Shown here piece by piece: positions 23,711 through 30,134 of a stretch of 32,416 nucleotides of DNA (its first letter is position 1; each line of letters opens with the position of its first letter). A program made the translations under genes and the position numbers. The stretch lies in contig NZ_FOLM01000014.1 in assembly GCF_900112355.1 (NCBI RefSeq), positions 1 to 32,416 on the forward strand, read 5' to 3'. This stretch comes from Streptomyces aidingensis. Its GTDB lineage: Bacteria > Actinomycetota > Actinomycetes > Streptomycetales > Streptomycetaceae. The notes under the pieces were generated by a model. That model was not told the DNA's origin and ran no database searches. It was given only the letters and a program-made list of their open reading frames with translations.

Positions 23711-25690
23711 TCAGACCTGGACGCGGTCGCGCACCGCGGCCTCGATCTCGTCCAGCGCCTGCTCGCGCGGCACACCGTTCTTCTGCGAGCCGTCCCGGTA
23801 GCGGAAGGAGACCGCGCCGGCCGCCATGTCGTCGTCCCCCGCGATGATCATGAACGGCACCTTGGCCTTCTGGGCGTTGCGGATCTTCTTCTGCATCCGG
23901 TCGGCCGAGGAGTCGGTCTCCACCCGCAGGCCGCGCTCGCGCGCCAGGCCGGCGAACTCCTCCAGGTAGGGCGCATGGGCGTCGCCGACCGGGATGCCCA
24001 CCGCCTGCACCGGGGCCAGCCAGGGCGGGAAGGCGCCCGCGTAGTGCTCCAGCAGGACGGCGAAGAACCGTTCGATGGAGCCGAACAGCGCGCGGTGGAT
24101 CATCACCGGCCGCTGCCGGGTGCCGTCCGCCGCGGTGTACTCCAGATCGAAGCGTTCCGGGAGATTGAGGTCGACCTGGATGGTGGACATCTGCCAGGTG
24201 CGGCCGATGGCGTCCCGCGCCTGCACCGAGATCTTGGGCCCGTAGAAGGCGGCGCCGGCCGGATCCAGGACCAGTTCCAGATTCTGCTTCTGGGCGGCCT
24301 GGCGCAGCGCCTCGGTGGCCTGTTCCCAGTTCTCGTCCGTGCCGATGGACTTCTCCGGGTCCCGGGTGGACAGCTCCAGGTAGAAGTCCCGCAGGCCGTA
24401 GTCGCGCAGCAGGTCGAGCACGAAGGTGAGCAGGTTGTCGAGCTCACCCGGCATCTGCTCGCGGGTGCAGTAGATGTGCGCGTCGTCCTGGGTGAAGCCG
24501 CGGGCCCGGGTCAGGCCGTGCACCACGCCGGACTTCTCGTAGCGGTAGACGGTGCCGAACTCGAAGAGACGCAGCGGCAGCTCGCGGTAGGAACGGCCCC
24601 GGGCCCGGAAGATCAGGTTGTGCATGGGGCAGTTCATGGGCTTGAGGTAGTAGTCCTGGCCCTCGTCCAGCTTCATCGGGGGGTACATGCCGTCGGCGTA
24701 CCAGTCCAGATGGCCGGAGACCTCGAACAGGGTGGCCTTGGTGGCGTGCGGGGTGTAGACGAACTCGTAGCCGGCCTCCTCGTGGCGGCGGCGCGAGTAG
24801 TCCTCCATGGAGCGGCGGACGATGCCGCCCCGGGGATGGAAGACCGCCAGCCCCGAGCCGATCTCCTCCGGGACCGAGAACAGGTCCAGCTCGGCGCCCA
24901 GCCTGCGGTGGTCGCGCTTCTCGGCCTCGGCGAGGAACTCCAGATACGCCTTGAGCTCGTCCCGGGTCGGCCAGGCGGTGCCGTAGATCCGCTGGAGCTG
25001 GGGGTTCTTCTCGCTGCCGCGCCAGTAGGCCGCGGCCGAGCGCATCAGCTTGAACGCCGGGATCAGGCGGGTGGTGGGCAGGTGCGGGCCGCGGCACAGG
25101 TCCCGCCAGCACAGCTCGCCGCTCCGCGGGTCCTTGTTGTCGTAGATGGTGAGCTCGCCTGCGCCGACCTCGGCGGAGGCGCCCTCGGCGGCATCGGCCG
25201 CCGAGCCCTTGAGACCGATCAGCTCCAGCTTGTAGGGCTCCTCGGCCAGCTCGGCGCGGGCCTCCTCGTCGGTCACCACCCGCCGGGAGAAGGTCTGGCC
25301 GCGCTTGACGATCTCCTGCATGCGCTTCTCGATGCGCTTGAGATCGTCCGGCTGGAAGGGGGTGGCCACGTCGAAGTCGTAGTAGAAGCCGTCCCGCACG
25401 GGCGGGCCGATGCCGAGCCTGGCCTCGGGGTAGAGGTCCTGCACGGCCTGGGCCAGCACATGGGCGGTGGAGTGGCGCAGGATGTTGAGGCCGTCCGGGG
25501 AGGAGATCTCCACCGGCTGGATCTCCTCGCCGTCGGCGGGGCGGTGGGCGAGGTCCTTGAGCGCGCCGGCCACCCGCACGGCGATCACCGAGCGCTCCCC
25601 CTCGAACAGCGCGGCGGCGGTCGTGCCCGCGGCCACCACGCGCTCTTCCCGCTCGGAATCGCGTTGGATGATCACACGGACGTCCGCCAC
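23711..25690 (-). CDS. thrS: Threonyl-tRNA synthetase
   Basis: Class II synthetase that charges tRNA-Thr. The 659-residue enzyme has an N-terminal TGS domain, an editing domain with HSTAHVLAQAV and CRGPHLPTT, and the catalytic core with MNCPMHNLIF and MIHRALFGSIERF, which carry the zinc-binding Cys and His residues, then an anticodon-binding domain (MIIAGDDDMAAGAVSFR). The GTG at 25690 is preferred: AGGAGA lies six bases upstream and the product begins VADVRVIIQRDSEREERVV, as in other streptomycetes. An ATG at 25708 (six residues longer) lacks a ribosome site and its own codons supply the site for the GTG. No T-box leader is visible. Confidence 0.96.
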   Translation of the reverse strand: MADVRVIIQRDSEREERVVAAGTTAAALFEGERSVIAVRVAGALKDLAHRPADGEEIQPVEISSPDGLNILRHSTAHVLAQAVQDLYPEARLGIGPPVRDGFYYDFDVATPFQPDDLKRIEKRMQEIVKRGQTFSRRVVTDEEARAELAEEPYKLELIGLKGSAADAAEGASAEVGAGELTIYDNKDPRSGELCWRDLCRGPHLPTTRLIPAFKLMRSAAAYWRGSEKNPQLQRIYGTAWPTRDELKAYLEFLAEAEKRDHRRLGAELDLFSVPEEIGSGLAVFHPRGGIVRRSMEDYSRRRHEEAGYEFVYTPHATKATLFEVSGHLDWYADGMYPPMKLDEGQDYYLKPMNCPMHNLIFRARGRSYRELPLRLFEFGTVYRYEKSGVVHGLTRARGFTQDDAHIYCTREQMPGELDNLLTFVLDLLRDYGLRDFYLELSTRDPEKSIGTDENWEQATEALRQAAQKQNLELVLDPAGAAFYGPKISVQARDAIGRTWQMSTIQVDLNLPERFDLEYTAADGTRQRPVMIHRALFGSIERFFAVLLEHYAGAFPPWLAPVQAVGIPVGDAHAPYLEEFAGLARERGLRVETDSSADRMQKKIRNAQKAKVPFMIIAGDDDMAAGAVSFRYRDGSQKNGVPREQALDEIEAAVRDRVQV

Positions 25691-25750
25691 CGGTCTCTCC
25701 TGACTCATCGCTGGGCGGCGCGGCACTCGCCGCGCCCGGGAGTTGGGGGA

Positions 25751-25756
25751 ATGGTA
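25751..25756 (-). promoter_or_regulatory. Candidate -10 element for thrS
   Basis: TACCAT on the minus strand, giving a leader of about 55-60 bases to the GTG at 25690. No clear -35 box. The same hexamer precedes relA, pdxS and the GNAT gene. Confidence 0.35.
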
Positions 25757-25827
25757 CCGAGCAGCGGGAGGGCGCCGCGAAAGGGTTTGCGCCGCGGCCC
25801 GCGCCGCTCCGGCGGCCCGGACAGACG

Positions 25828-25862
25828 AAGGCCGGTCCGCGCAATCGGTGCGGACCGGCCTT
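25828..25862 (-). terminator. Terminator of the first tRNA-Val gene
   Basis: A 13-bp perfect stem (AAGGCCGGTCCGC with its complement, 25828-25840 and 25850-25862) with a nine-base loop, 7 bp past the 3' end of the tRNA. Confidence 0.8.
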
Positions 25863-25867
25863 GTTCC

Positions 25868-25976
25868 GGTGGGCGATACTGGGTTCGAACCAGTGACCTC
25901 TTCGGTGTGAACGAAGCGCTCTCCCACTGAGCTAATCGCCCGGAAGCGGTGCCCTGCGGCACGCAGAGAACCTTAC
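25868..25976 (-). repeat. Copy 1 of the tRNA-Val duplication
   Basis: This 109-bp unit (tRNA, leader and -10 box) matches 26104-26212 with two mismatches (at 25965 and 25972). The offset is 236 bp. Sequence outside the unit differs. Confidence 0.9.
25870..25941 (-). tRNA. tRNA-Val (anticodon CAC), copy 1
   Basis: The 72-base cloverleaf folds with acceptor GGGCGAT/ATCGCCC, anticodon stem CTTCG/CGAAG around the loop TTCACAC (anticodon CAC, reading GTG), and T arm ACTGG-TTCGAAC-CCAGT. The discriminator is A. The 3' CCA is not encoded (ACCGG follows the acceptor stem). GTG is among the commonest valine codons in this genome type. Confidence 0.97.
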
Positions 25977-25998
25977 AGGCCGCGCACGGACGCTCCAA
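25970..25998 (-). promoter_or_regulatory. Promoter of tRNA-Val copy 1
   Basis: On the minus strand TTGGAG (25998-25993) and TAAGGT (25975-25970) are spaced by exactly 17 bp. Transcription should begin about 20 bases before the tRNA 5' end. Confidence 0.65.
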
Positions 25999-26017
25999 AT
26001 CCCGCCCGGGGAGAGCG

Positions 26018-26051
26018 CGGTGCGCCGGACCTCGCCGGGCCCGGCGCACCG
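26018..26051 (-). terminator. Second hairpin after tRNA-Val copy 2
   Basis: An 11-bp stem (26018-26028 with 26041-26051) and 12-base loop, between the stronger hairpin at 26055-26099 and the -35 box of copy 1. Confidence 0.55.
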
Positions 26052-26054
26052 GAC

Positions 26055-26099
26055 GCCGCAGGGGCCGGAGAACACTGACGTGTCTCCGGCCCCTGCGGC
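26055..26099 (-). terminator. Strong terminator of tRNA-Val copy 2
   Basis: A 20-bp stem with one bulged A and a TGAC loop: 26055-26070 pairs with 26084-26099 and ACAC with GTGT inside. It begins 7 bp past the tRNA 3' end. Confidence 0.88.
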
Positions 26100-26105
26100 A
26101 CGGGG

Positions 26106-26177
26106 TGGGCGATACTGGGTTCGAACCAGTGACCTCTTCGGTGTGAACGAAGCGCTCTCCCACTGAGCTAATCGCCC
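26106..26177 (-). tRNA. tRNA-Val (anticodon CAC), copy 2
   Basis: Identical in all 72 bases to copy 1. It lies upstream of copy 1 on the same strand but with its own terminator between them. CCA is not encoded. Confidence 0.97.
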
Positions 26178-26205
26178 GGAAGCGGTGCCCTGCGGCACGC
26201 GGAGA

Positions 26206-26211
26206 ACTTTA
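26206..26211 (-). promoter_or_regulatory. -10 element of tRNA-Val copy 2
   Basis: TAAAGT on the minus strand, at the place of TAAGGT in copy 1 and closer to consensus. The matching -35 position reads GCGGAG, against TTGGAG in copy 1, so the -35 lies outside the duplicated part and is poor. Confidence 0.45.
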
Positions 26212-26389
26212 CCGCACTTCCCCGGCCCCTCCGCACCGCATTACCGGTGCCGCTCCCCGCCCGGGAGCCGGGGCGGGATTTTTCGCCGGACCTTGAATTC
26301 TGCCCAGCTCTCCCGGGTACCACACGCTTCAACGACATATCCACCTCCTCCATTCGAATGAGATCAAACCCGGCAAACCTCTCAGACGT

Positions 26390-26415
26390 GTTTACAACCG
26401 ACCGGTACGTGGCAT
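26390..26415 (+). promoter_or_regulatory. Candidate stress-type sigma promoter of ssgB
   Basis: GTTTAC (26390-26395) and TGGCAT (26410-26415) spaced by 14 bp resemble the GTTT-N14-GGGTAT pattern of SigB-like factors. The start codon is 60 bp downstream. The literature reports SigH control of ssgB in S. coelicolor (from memory). The 297-bp region from 26178 to the start is clearly more AT-rich than its surroundings. Confidence 0.4.
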
Positions 26416-26474
26416 GTCGATGGGGCCGACGTGCGAACCCCCGAGCGCACACTGAGCGAAAGGCCCTGGCGCTT

Positions 26475-26888
26475 ATGAACACCACGGTGAGCTGCGAGCT
26501 GCACCTGCGCCTCGTCGTATCGAGCGAGTCCTCACTGCCCGTTCCTGCGGGGCTGCGGTATGACACGGCGGACCCCTACGCCGTACACGCCACGTTCCAC
26601 ACCGGAGCCGAGGAGACCGTCGAGTGGGTTTTCGCCCGCGAGCTTCTCGCCGAGGGCCTGCACCGGCCCACGGGCACCGGTGACGTCCGGGTCTGGCCGT
26701 CGCGAAGCCACGGCCAGGGAGTCGTCTGCATCGCGCTGAGCTCTCCCGAGGGCGAGGCCCTGCTGGAGGCGCCCGCCCGGGCGCTGGAGACGTTCCTGAA
26801 GCGCACGGATGCCGCGGTACCGCCCGGCACCGAGCACCGCCACTTCGATCTCGACCGCGAACTCTCGCACATTCTCGCGGAGAGCTGA
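26475..26888 (+). CDS. ssgB: Sporulation-specific cell division regulator SsgB
   Basis: The 137-residue SsgA-like protein positions FtsZ at sporulation septa together with SsgA in streptomycetes (family knowledge). The sequence reads MNTTVSCELHLRLVVSSESS and continues through HATFHTGAEETVEWVFAREL, GTGDVRVWPSRSHGQGVVCI, SSPEGEALLEAPARALE and HFDLDRELSHILAES without gaps, essentially the S. coelicolor SsgB as I remember it, at the same length. The ATG at 26475 has AAAGG at some distance; the frame upstream lacks a start signal. SsgB is near invariant in the group, which fixes the lineage. Two hairpins follow the stop. Confidence 0.97.
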   Translation: MNTTVSCELHLRLVVSSESSLPVPAGLRYDTADPYAVHATFHTGAEETVEWVFARELLAEGLHRPTGTGDVRVWPSRSHGQGVVCIALSSPEGEALLEAPARALETFLKRTDAAVPPGTEHRHFDLDRELSHILAES

Positions 26889-26908
26889 GGGGAGGGCTGA
26901 AGACCCGT

Positions 26909-26953
26909 CCGGTTCTGCGTGCCGTCTGACTCGGGGCGACGGCACGGAACCGG
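26909..26953 (+). terminator. First hairpin after ssgB
   Basis: A 16-bp stem with a two-base bulge (CCGGTTC, then CGTGCCGTC, pairing with 26938-26953) and an 11-base loop, starting 20 bp past the stop. Confidence 0.65.
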
Positions 26954-26968
26954 CGGTGAGCACCGGAC

Positions 26969-27000
26969 CGGCGCCGCCGCGGTTTCCCGCGGCGGCGCCG
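26969..27000 (+). terminator. Second hairpin after ssgB
   Basis: A 14-bp perfect stem (26969-26982 with 26987-27000) around a TTTC loop. With the first hairpin it forms a double terminator that isolates ssgB from the next gene. Confidence 0.75.
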
Positions 27001-27017
27001 CGCTGCCGCGAAACGGA

Positions 27018-27023
27018 TACAGT
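27018..27023 (+). promoter_or_regulatory. Candidate -10 for the CGNR gene
   Basis: TACAGT, 44 bp upstream of the GTG at 27068 and directly after the ssgB terminator. The -35 position falls in the hairpin and has no consensus. Confidence 0.35.
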
Positions 27024-27067
27024 TCCGGGGACGGAAAGCCTGCCCAGCCGGACCGGGAGCGAGCGAG

Positions 27068-27643
27068 GTGCTCATCAACCACGACACGCGGTGCGCGCTC
27101 GACCATGCGGTCGACCTGCTCAACACCGCACCTGACGACGAGGCCCCCGAAGGACTGCCGGATGTGGCCTCGCTGCGTCAGTTCGTGACCGTCCGCTCGG
27201 TCAGCGGGGTCCGGGTCGAGGCGCTGGGCGACGGCGATGTACGGGCCGTGCGGGCTGTCCGGGAGCGGTTCGCCGGGGTGTTCGCGGCCCGCACGGACCG
27301 GGAGGCGGCCGAGCTGATCAACGACCTGGTGGCCGAGGCCGGCACCACTCCGCAGCTCACCGATCACGACGGCCACGACTGGCATGTGCACTACTTCGCG
27401 CCGGGCGCCTCGCTGGCCGACCACCTCGCCGCGGACTGCGGCATGGCGCTCGGCTTCCTGGTGGTCGCCGGCGAGCGGGAGCGGCTGCGCCGGTGCGAGG
27501 CCCCGGACTGCGGCCGGGCCTTCGTGGATCTGTCCAGGAACCGCTCGCGGCGCTACTGCGACAGCCGGACCTGCGGGAACCGCCTGCATGTGGCGGCCTA
27601 CCGGGCCCGGCAGCGGGAGGCCGGCTCCACGGTCGGCGGCTGA
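27068..27643 (+). CDS. CGNR zinc-finger (ABATE-type) regulator
   Basis: The 191-residue protein combines an N-terminal stress-response ABATE-like domain (about 1-130) with a C-terminal CGNR zinc finger: Cys143, Cys148, Cys164 and Cys169, the last being part of CGNR (169-172), followed by LHVAAYRARQR. Such proteins are thought to bind DNA through the finger; targets are unknown. The GTG at 27068 has GGGAG eight bases upstream. It is read in the same direction as ssgB but behind a double terminator, so it probably has its own promoter. It converges on the next gene. Confidence 0.92.
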   Translation: MLINHDTRCALDHAVDLLNTAPDDEAPEGLPDVASLRQFVTVRSVSGVRVEALGDGDVRAVRAVRERFAGVFAARTDREAAELINDLVAEAGTTPQLTDHDGHDWHVHYFAPGASLADHLAADCGMALGFLVVAGERERLRRCEAPDCGRAFVDLSRNRSRRYCDSRTCGNRLHVAAYRARQREAGSTVGG

Positions 27644-27658
27644 ACCGGAGGCGGCACG

Positions 27659-27679
27659 GCCCGCCCGCGGCCGGCGGGC
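27659..27679. terminator. Hairpin between convergent genes
   Basis: A 7-bp perfect stem (GCCCGCC with GGCGGGC) and seven-base loop fills the 36-bp gap between the CGNR stop and the stop of the small membrane protein gene. Confidence 0.5.
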
Positions 27680-28024
27680 TCAGAGCAGCAGCAGGTCGTA
27701 GGCGGCCGAGAACAGCAGCAGCGAGCCGATCAGGCCCAGAAAGAACATCAGCGGCGGCTGCGAGATCGCGTACAGACATCCCCGCGGTTCGGGCCGGCCG
27801 CCGTCCGGGCCGGCCGCGGCCCGGACGGCGGCCGGGGGGCCGGCGGCGTCCTCGGCGGGGGGCCGCGGCCGGGGCAGCGGCCGGGTCACCGGCCGCCGCG
27901 CCGCGGCGGCCCCGCCCTCGGCCCCGGGACGGATCAGGCTCCCGGGCTCCCCGGCCGGGGCGGCGGGGGCGCCGGAGGAGCACCTTGTTGCACTGGAAGC
28001 GGTCTCCCGCGTGGTGTACGGCAT
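27680..28024 (-). CDS. Small tail-anchored membrane protein, unknown function
   Basis: From the ATG at 28024 the product has 114 residues: MPYTTRETASSATRCSSG, a long Pro/Ala/Arg/Gly-rich middle part, and a C-terminal segment RGCLYAISQPPLMFFLGLIGSLLLFSAAYDLLLL whose hydrophobic part (about 93-113) should be a membrane helix ending at the C-terminus. No enzyme motif is visible. No good ribosome site is seen for this ATG or for the GTG at 28054, so the start is uncertain. The hydrophobic end with normal codon use in an otherwise GC-repetitive frame is the main reason to believe in it. Confidence 0.6.
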   Translation of the reverse strand: MPYTTRETASSATRCSSGAPAAPAGEPGSLIRPGAEGGAAAARRPVTRPLPRPRPPAEDAAGPPAAVRAAAGPDGGRPEPRGCLYAISQPPLMFFLGLIGSLLLFSAAYDLLLL

Positions 28025-28091
28025 CGCATGCCGATCATGACGCAGCCCGCGCACCGCGCGGTGGGAATCTCCCCGCCGGGCAGCGGTTTGG

Positions 28092-28529
28092 CTAGATTCC
28101 GTGCTTCTTCAGGATCTCCTCGATTTCGGAAAAGTCCTCTCCGTCACCGGATTTGGCCGCGGGGGCGCTGGAGCGTCCCTTGGGCAGGGCGGGCGGCGGC
28201 GCCTCGGCCGAGGGCTTCCTCCGCTCGGCCCGCGGCGCCCGCTCGGCCGGGGCCCGGCCGCGGTTCTCCACCAGTCCCGCCACCAGCATCAGCAGCACCG
28301 CGCCGCCGAGCACACCGAAGCCCATCCAGGCGACGGGGTTGACCGTCATATTGACGACGAACTTCACCACCCCCGTCATGGCCAGGCCCATCGGGAGCAG
28401 GGCGACCGCCGCGGTGCGCAGTCCGGCGGCCCAGCGACGGCGGCGCATGGCCCGGGCCGCGAACCACAGGCCGGCCGCGGTCAGGGTTCCGCAGACCGCG
28501 TAGATCGTCATCGTCAGCATGTCTTCCAT
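28092..28529 (-). CDS. Small membrane protein with a conserved-looking acidic C-terminal tail
   Basis: The 145-residue protein has three membrane helices (about 5-26, 35-55 and 65-87), a hydrophilic Pro/Ala/Arg linker, and the terminal peptide DFSEIEEILKKHGI. The ATG at 28529 has GGGGAGG five bases upstream, a strong start, and the stop is TAG. I do not recognise a function. The short amphipathic end, separated from the membrane part by a flexible linker, looks like a docking peptide. It diverges from the DsbA-like gene with 142 bp between starts. Confidence 0.82.
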   Translation of the reverse strand: MEDMLTMTIYAVCGTLTAAGLWFAARAMRRRRWAAGLRTAAVALLPMGLAMTGVVKFVVNMTVNPVAWMGFGVLGGAVLLMLVAGLVENRGRAPAERAPRAERRKPSAEAPPPALPKGRSSAPAAKSGDGEDFSEIEEILKKHGI

Positions 28530-28671
28530 CGTGCCTCCCCGGCGCCCGCGCCACCATGCCCGGACGCCGAAGATCAGGGATGATTCCGGGTTTCGGCCGT
28601 TACGCACGGAATCGGGCGGGCGGCGGACCGGGCCTGCCGGGACCGCGGGGGCGCCTGGGAGACTGGGGGCC

Positions 28672-29181
28672 ATGAGTGACACGACCGGCCCGAGGGCCGA
28701 TCTCGAAGTGTGGTGCGACCTCCAGTGCCCGGACTGCGAACGGGTGCTGCCCACGCTGGCGGCGCTGCGCGAGCGGTTCGGCGAGGCGCTGCGCATCCGG
28801 CTGCGGCACTTCCCGCTGCCCCGGCACCAGCATGCCGTGGCGGCTGCCGAGGCGGCGGAGGAGGCGTACGCGCAGGGCCGCGGCGACGACTTCGCGGCGG
28901 CGGTGCTGGCCCGGTGCGGCGAACTGGCCGCGCGCGGCCCCGAGGTGCTGCTGGAGGTGGCCCGGGAGCTGGGCCTGGACGCGGACGAGATCGACACCGC
29001 GCTCTTCGACGGCCGTCATCTGCTGGCCGTGGACGCCGATCATGCCGAGGGCCAGGCGCTGGGGGTGAAGGGCACGCCGACCTTCCTGATCGGCGGCAGC
29101 CTGCTGGACGCCTCGCGCAGCCAGGACGGCCTGCTGGAGCGGCTCGCCGCTCAGGTGGCCGGCCGGCTGCCCGCCGCCTGA
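28672..29181 (+). CDS. DsbA-family thioredoxin-fold oxidoreductase
   Basis: The 169-residue protein starts a thioredoxin fold at LEVWCDLQCPDCERV, with the active-site CPDC at 19-22, a helical insertion, and the cis-proline loop GVKGTPTFLIGG. There is no signal peptide or membrane segment, so it should act in the cytosol, like FrnE-type members. It is shorter than typical FrnE (over 200 residues). The ATG at 28672 is preceded by GGGAG and GGGGG. The gene converges on the GNAT gene with 22 bp between stops and no hairpin. Confidence 0.88.
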   Translation: MSDTTGPRADLEVWCDLQCPDCERVLPTLAALRERFGEALRIRLRHFPLPRHQHAVAAAEAAEEAYAQGRGDDFAAAVLARCGELAARGPEVLLEVARELGLDADEIDTALFDGRHLLAVDADHAEGQALGVKGTPTFLIGGSLLDASRSQDGLLERLAAQVAGRLPAA

Positions 29182-29203
29182 CCGCCCGCGCCGCCGCGCC
29201 CGG

Positions 29204-30082
29204 TCACAGCAGCGGCTTGGCGAAGAGGCGACGGCCGGCACGGTAGCCGAGCGCGGTGGCCAGCCGCAGCGCCGGGGTGTCCCCGGCCGGGAGTGCCAGC
29301 GCGAGACTCCGCCCGCCCGCGGCCCGGCACAGACGTTCCGCCTCCGCCAGCAGCAGACGGCCGAAACCCCGGCGACGGTACTCCTCGGCGACCTCCACGG
29401 CATGCACCCGGGCGTCCGGCCCGTCCGCCGGCCGGCCGCTCCCCGCGCCCGCGGCGGGCGGCGCCGTCTGCGCCCACAGGGTGCCCGCCGGGGTGCCGTC
29501 GAGGTGCAGCGCGCGCAGGGCGGCGCCCGGGGTGGCCGGGCCCTGCGGCAGCAGCCGGGCGTAGCGGGCCCCGGCCCGCTCGGCCGCCGCCTCCGGGCTC
29601 AGGCCCTGCGCGGTGAAGCAGCGGATGCGCGCGATGCGGTCGCGCTCCCGCCAGGCCGCGAACTCCGCACCGGTCAGCGCATGGAACGCCGCCCCGGCGG
29701 GCGGTGCGGGGACCGGCCCCGCCGCCGGCTCCGCCGCCAGCCGTTTGCCGAGATCCTGGCCGGTCTCGGTGTAGCCCAGCGCGCGGGCCAGGCCGAGCGC
29801 GGCCTCGGAACCGGCCGGGACCCGGACCTCGATCCGCCGGCAGCCCCAGGTGCGCAGCACTTCCTCGGCGGCCAGCGCGGCCACCGTGGCCCGGCCCCTG
29901 CCCCGGTAGGCGGCCTCCACGGTGAGCCGCTCCACCCGGCCGGTGGGCAGCACCTCCGACCACCGGGCCGCCAGCCGCACCTCGCCGACCGGCCGGCCGT
30001 TGACGCAGATGGCATAGGCGCGGGACCGGGTGCCGTCCGCGTCGCGCTCCTCGGGTCCGGTGGGCCGCAGAGTCGTGGTCAT
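29204..30082 (-). CDS. Two-domain GNAT N-acetyltransferase
   Basis: The 292-residue protein holds two GNAT folds. The first (about 15-115) has VERLTVEAAYRGRGRATVAALA and a LARALGYTETGQ end; the second (about 130-292) has VHAVEVAEEYRRRGFGRLLLAEAERL and LATALGYRAGRRLFAKPL. Both keep the R/Q-xx-G-x-G/A acetyl-CoA loop. Substrate unknown; a tandem layout also occurs in mycothiol synthase, but I cannot claim that here. The ATG at 30082 has no ribosome site, yet TACCAT lies six bases upstream, suggesting a leaderless transcript. Confidence 0.88.
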   Translation of the reverse strand: MTTTLRPTGPEERDADGTRSRAYAICVNGRPVGEVRLAARWSEVLPTGRVERLTVEAAYRGRGRATVAALAAEEVLRTWGCRRIEVRVPAGSEAALGLARALGYTETGQDLGKRLAAEPAAGPVPAPPAGAAFHALTGAEFAAWRERDRIARIRCFTAQGLSPEAAAERAGARYARLLPQGPATPGAALRALHLDGTPAGTLWAQTAPPAAGAGSGRPADGPDARVHAVEVAEEYRRRGFGRLLLAEAERLCRAAGGRSLALALPAGDTPALRLATALGYRAGRRLFAKPLL

Positions 30083-30088
30083 CGCGGC

Positions 30089-30094
30089 ATGGTA
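30089..30094 (-). promoter_or_regulatory. Candidate -10 for a leaderless GNAT transcript
   Basis: TACCAT on the minus strand ends six bases before the ATG at 30082, so transcription would begin at or beside the start codon. Confidence 0.4.
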
Positions 30095-30104
30095 CGCCCG
30101 GCGG

Positions 30105-30126
30105 CCGGGCGGCGGGGCCCGCCCGG
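30105..30126 (-). terminator. Terminator after pabC
   Basis: An 8-bp perfect stem (CCGGGCGG with CCGCCCGG) and six-base loop, 8 bp past the pabC stop and just upstream of the GNAT promoter. Confidence 0.55.
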
Positions 30127-30134
30127 ACCAGGGC

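Larger units (their letters stand above)
26104..26212 (-). repeat. Copy 2 of the tRNA-Val duplication
   Basis: Matches 25868-25976 with two mismatches; see that entry. Both tRNA bodies are identical. Confidence 0.9.

Noticed and set aside
25690..25708. ATG at 25708 as the thrS start
   Set aside because: It has no ribosome site, and its codons contain the AGGAGA that serves the GTG at 25690, which gives the usual N-terminus.
25691..25869. T-box riboswitch upstream of thrS
   Set aside because: No T-box consensus is visible and the leader from the candidate -10 is only about 60 bases.
25868..26212. tRNA-Val duplication as attachment sites of an integrated element
   Set aside because: Only 127 bp lie between the units, with hairpins and a promoter but no integrase or cargo. 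A simple tandem duplication explains it.
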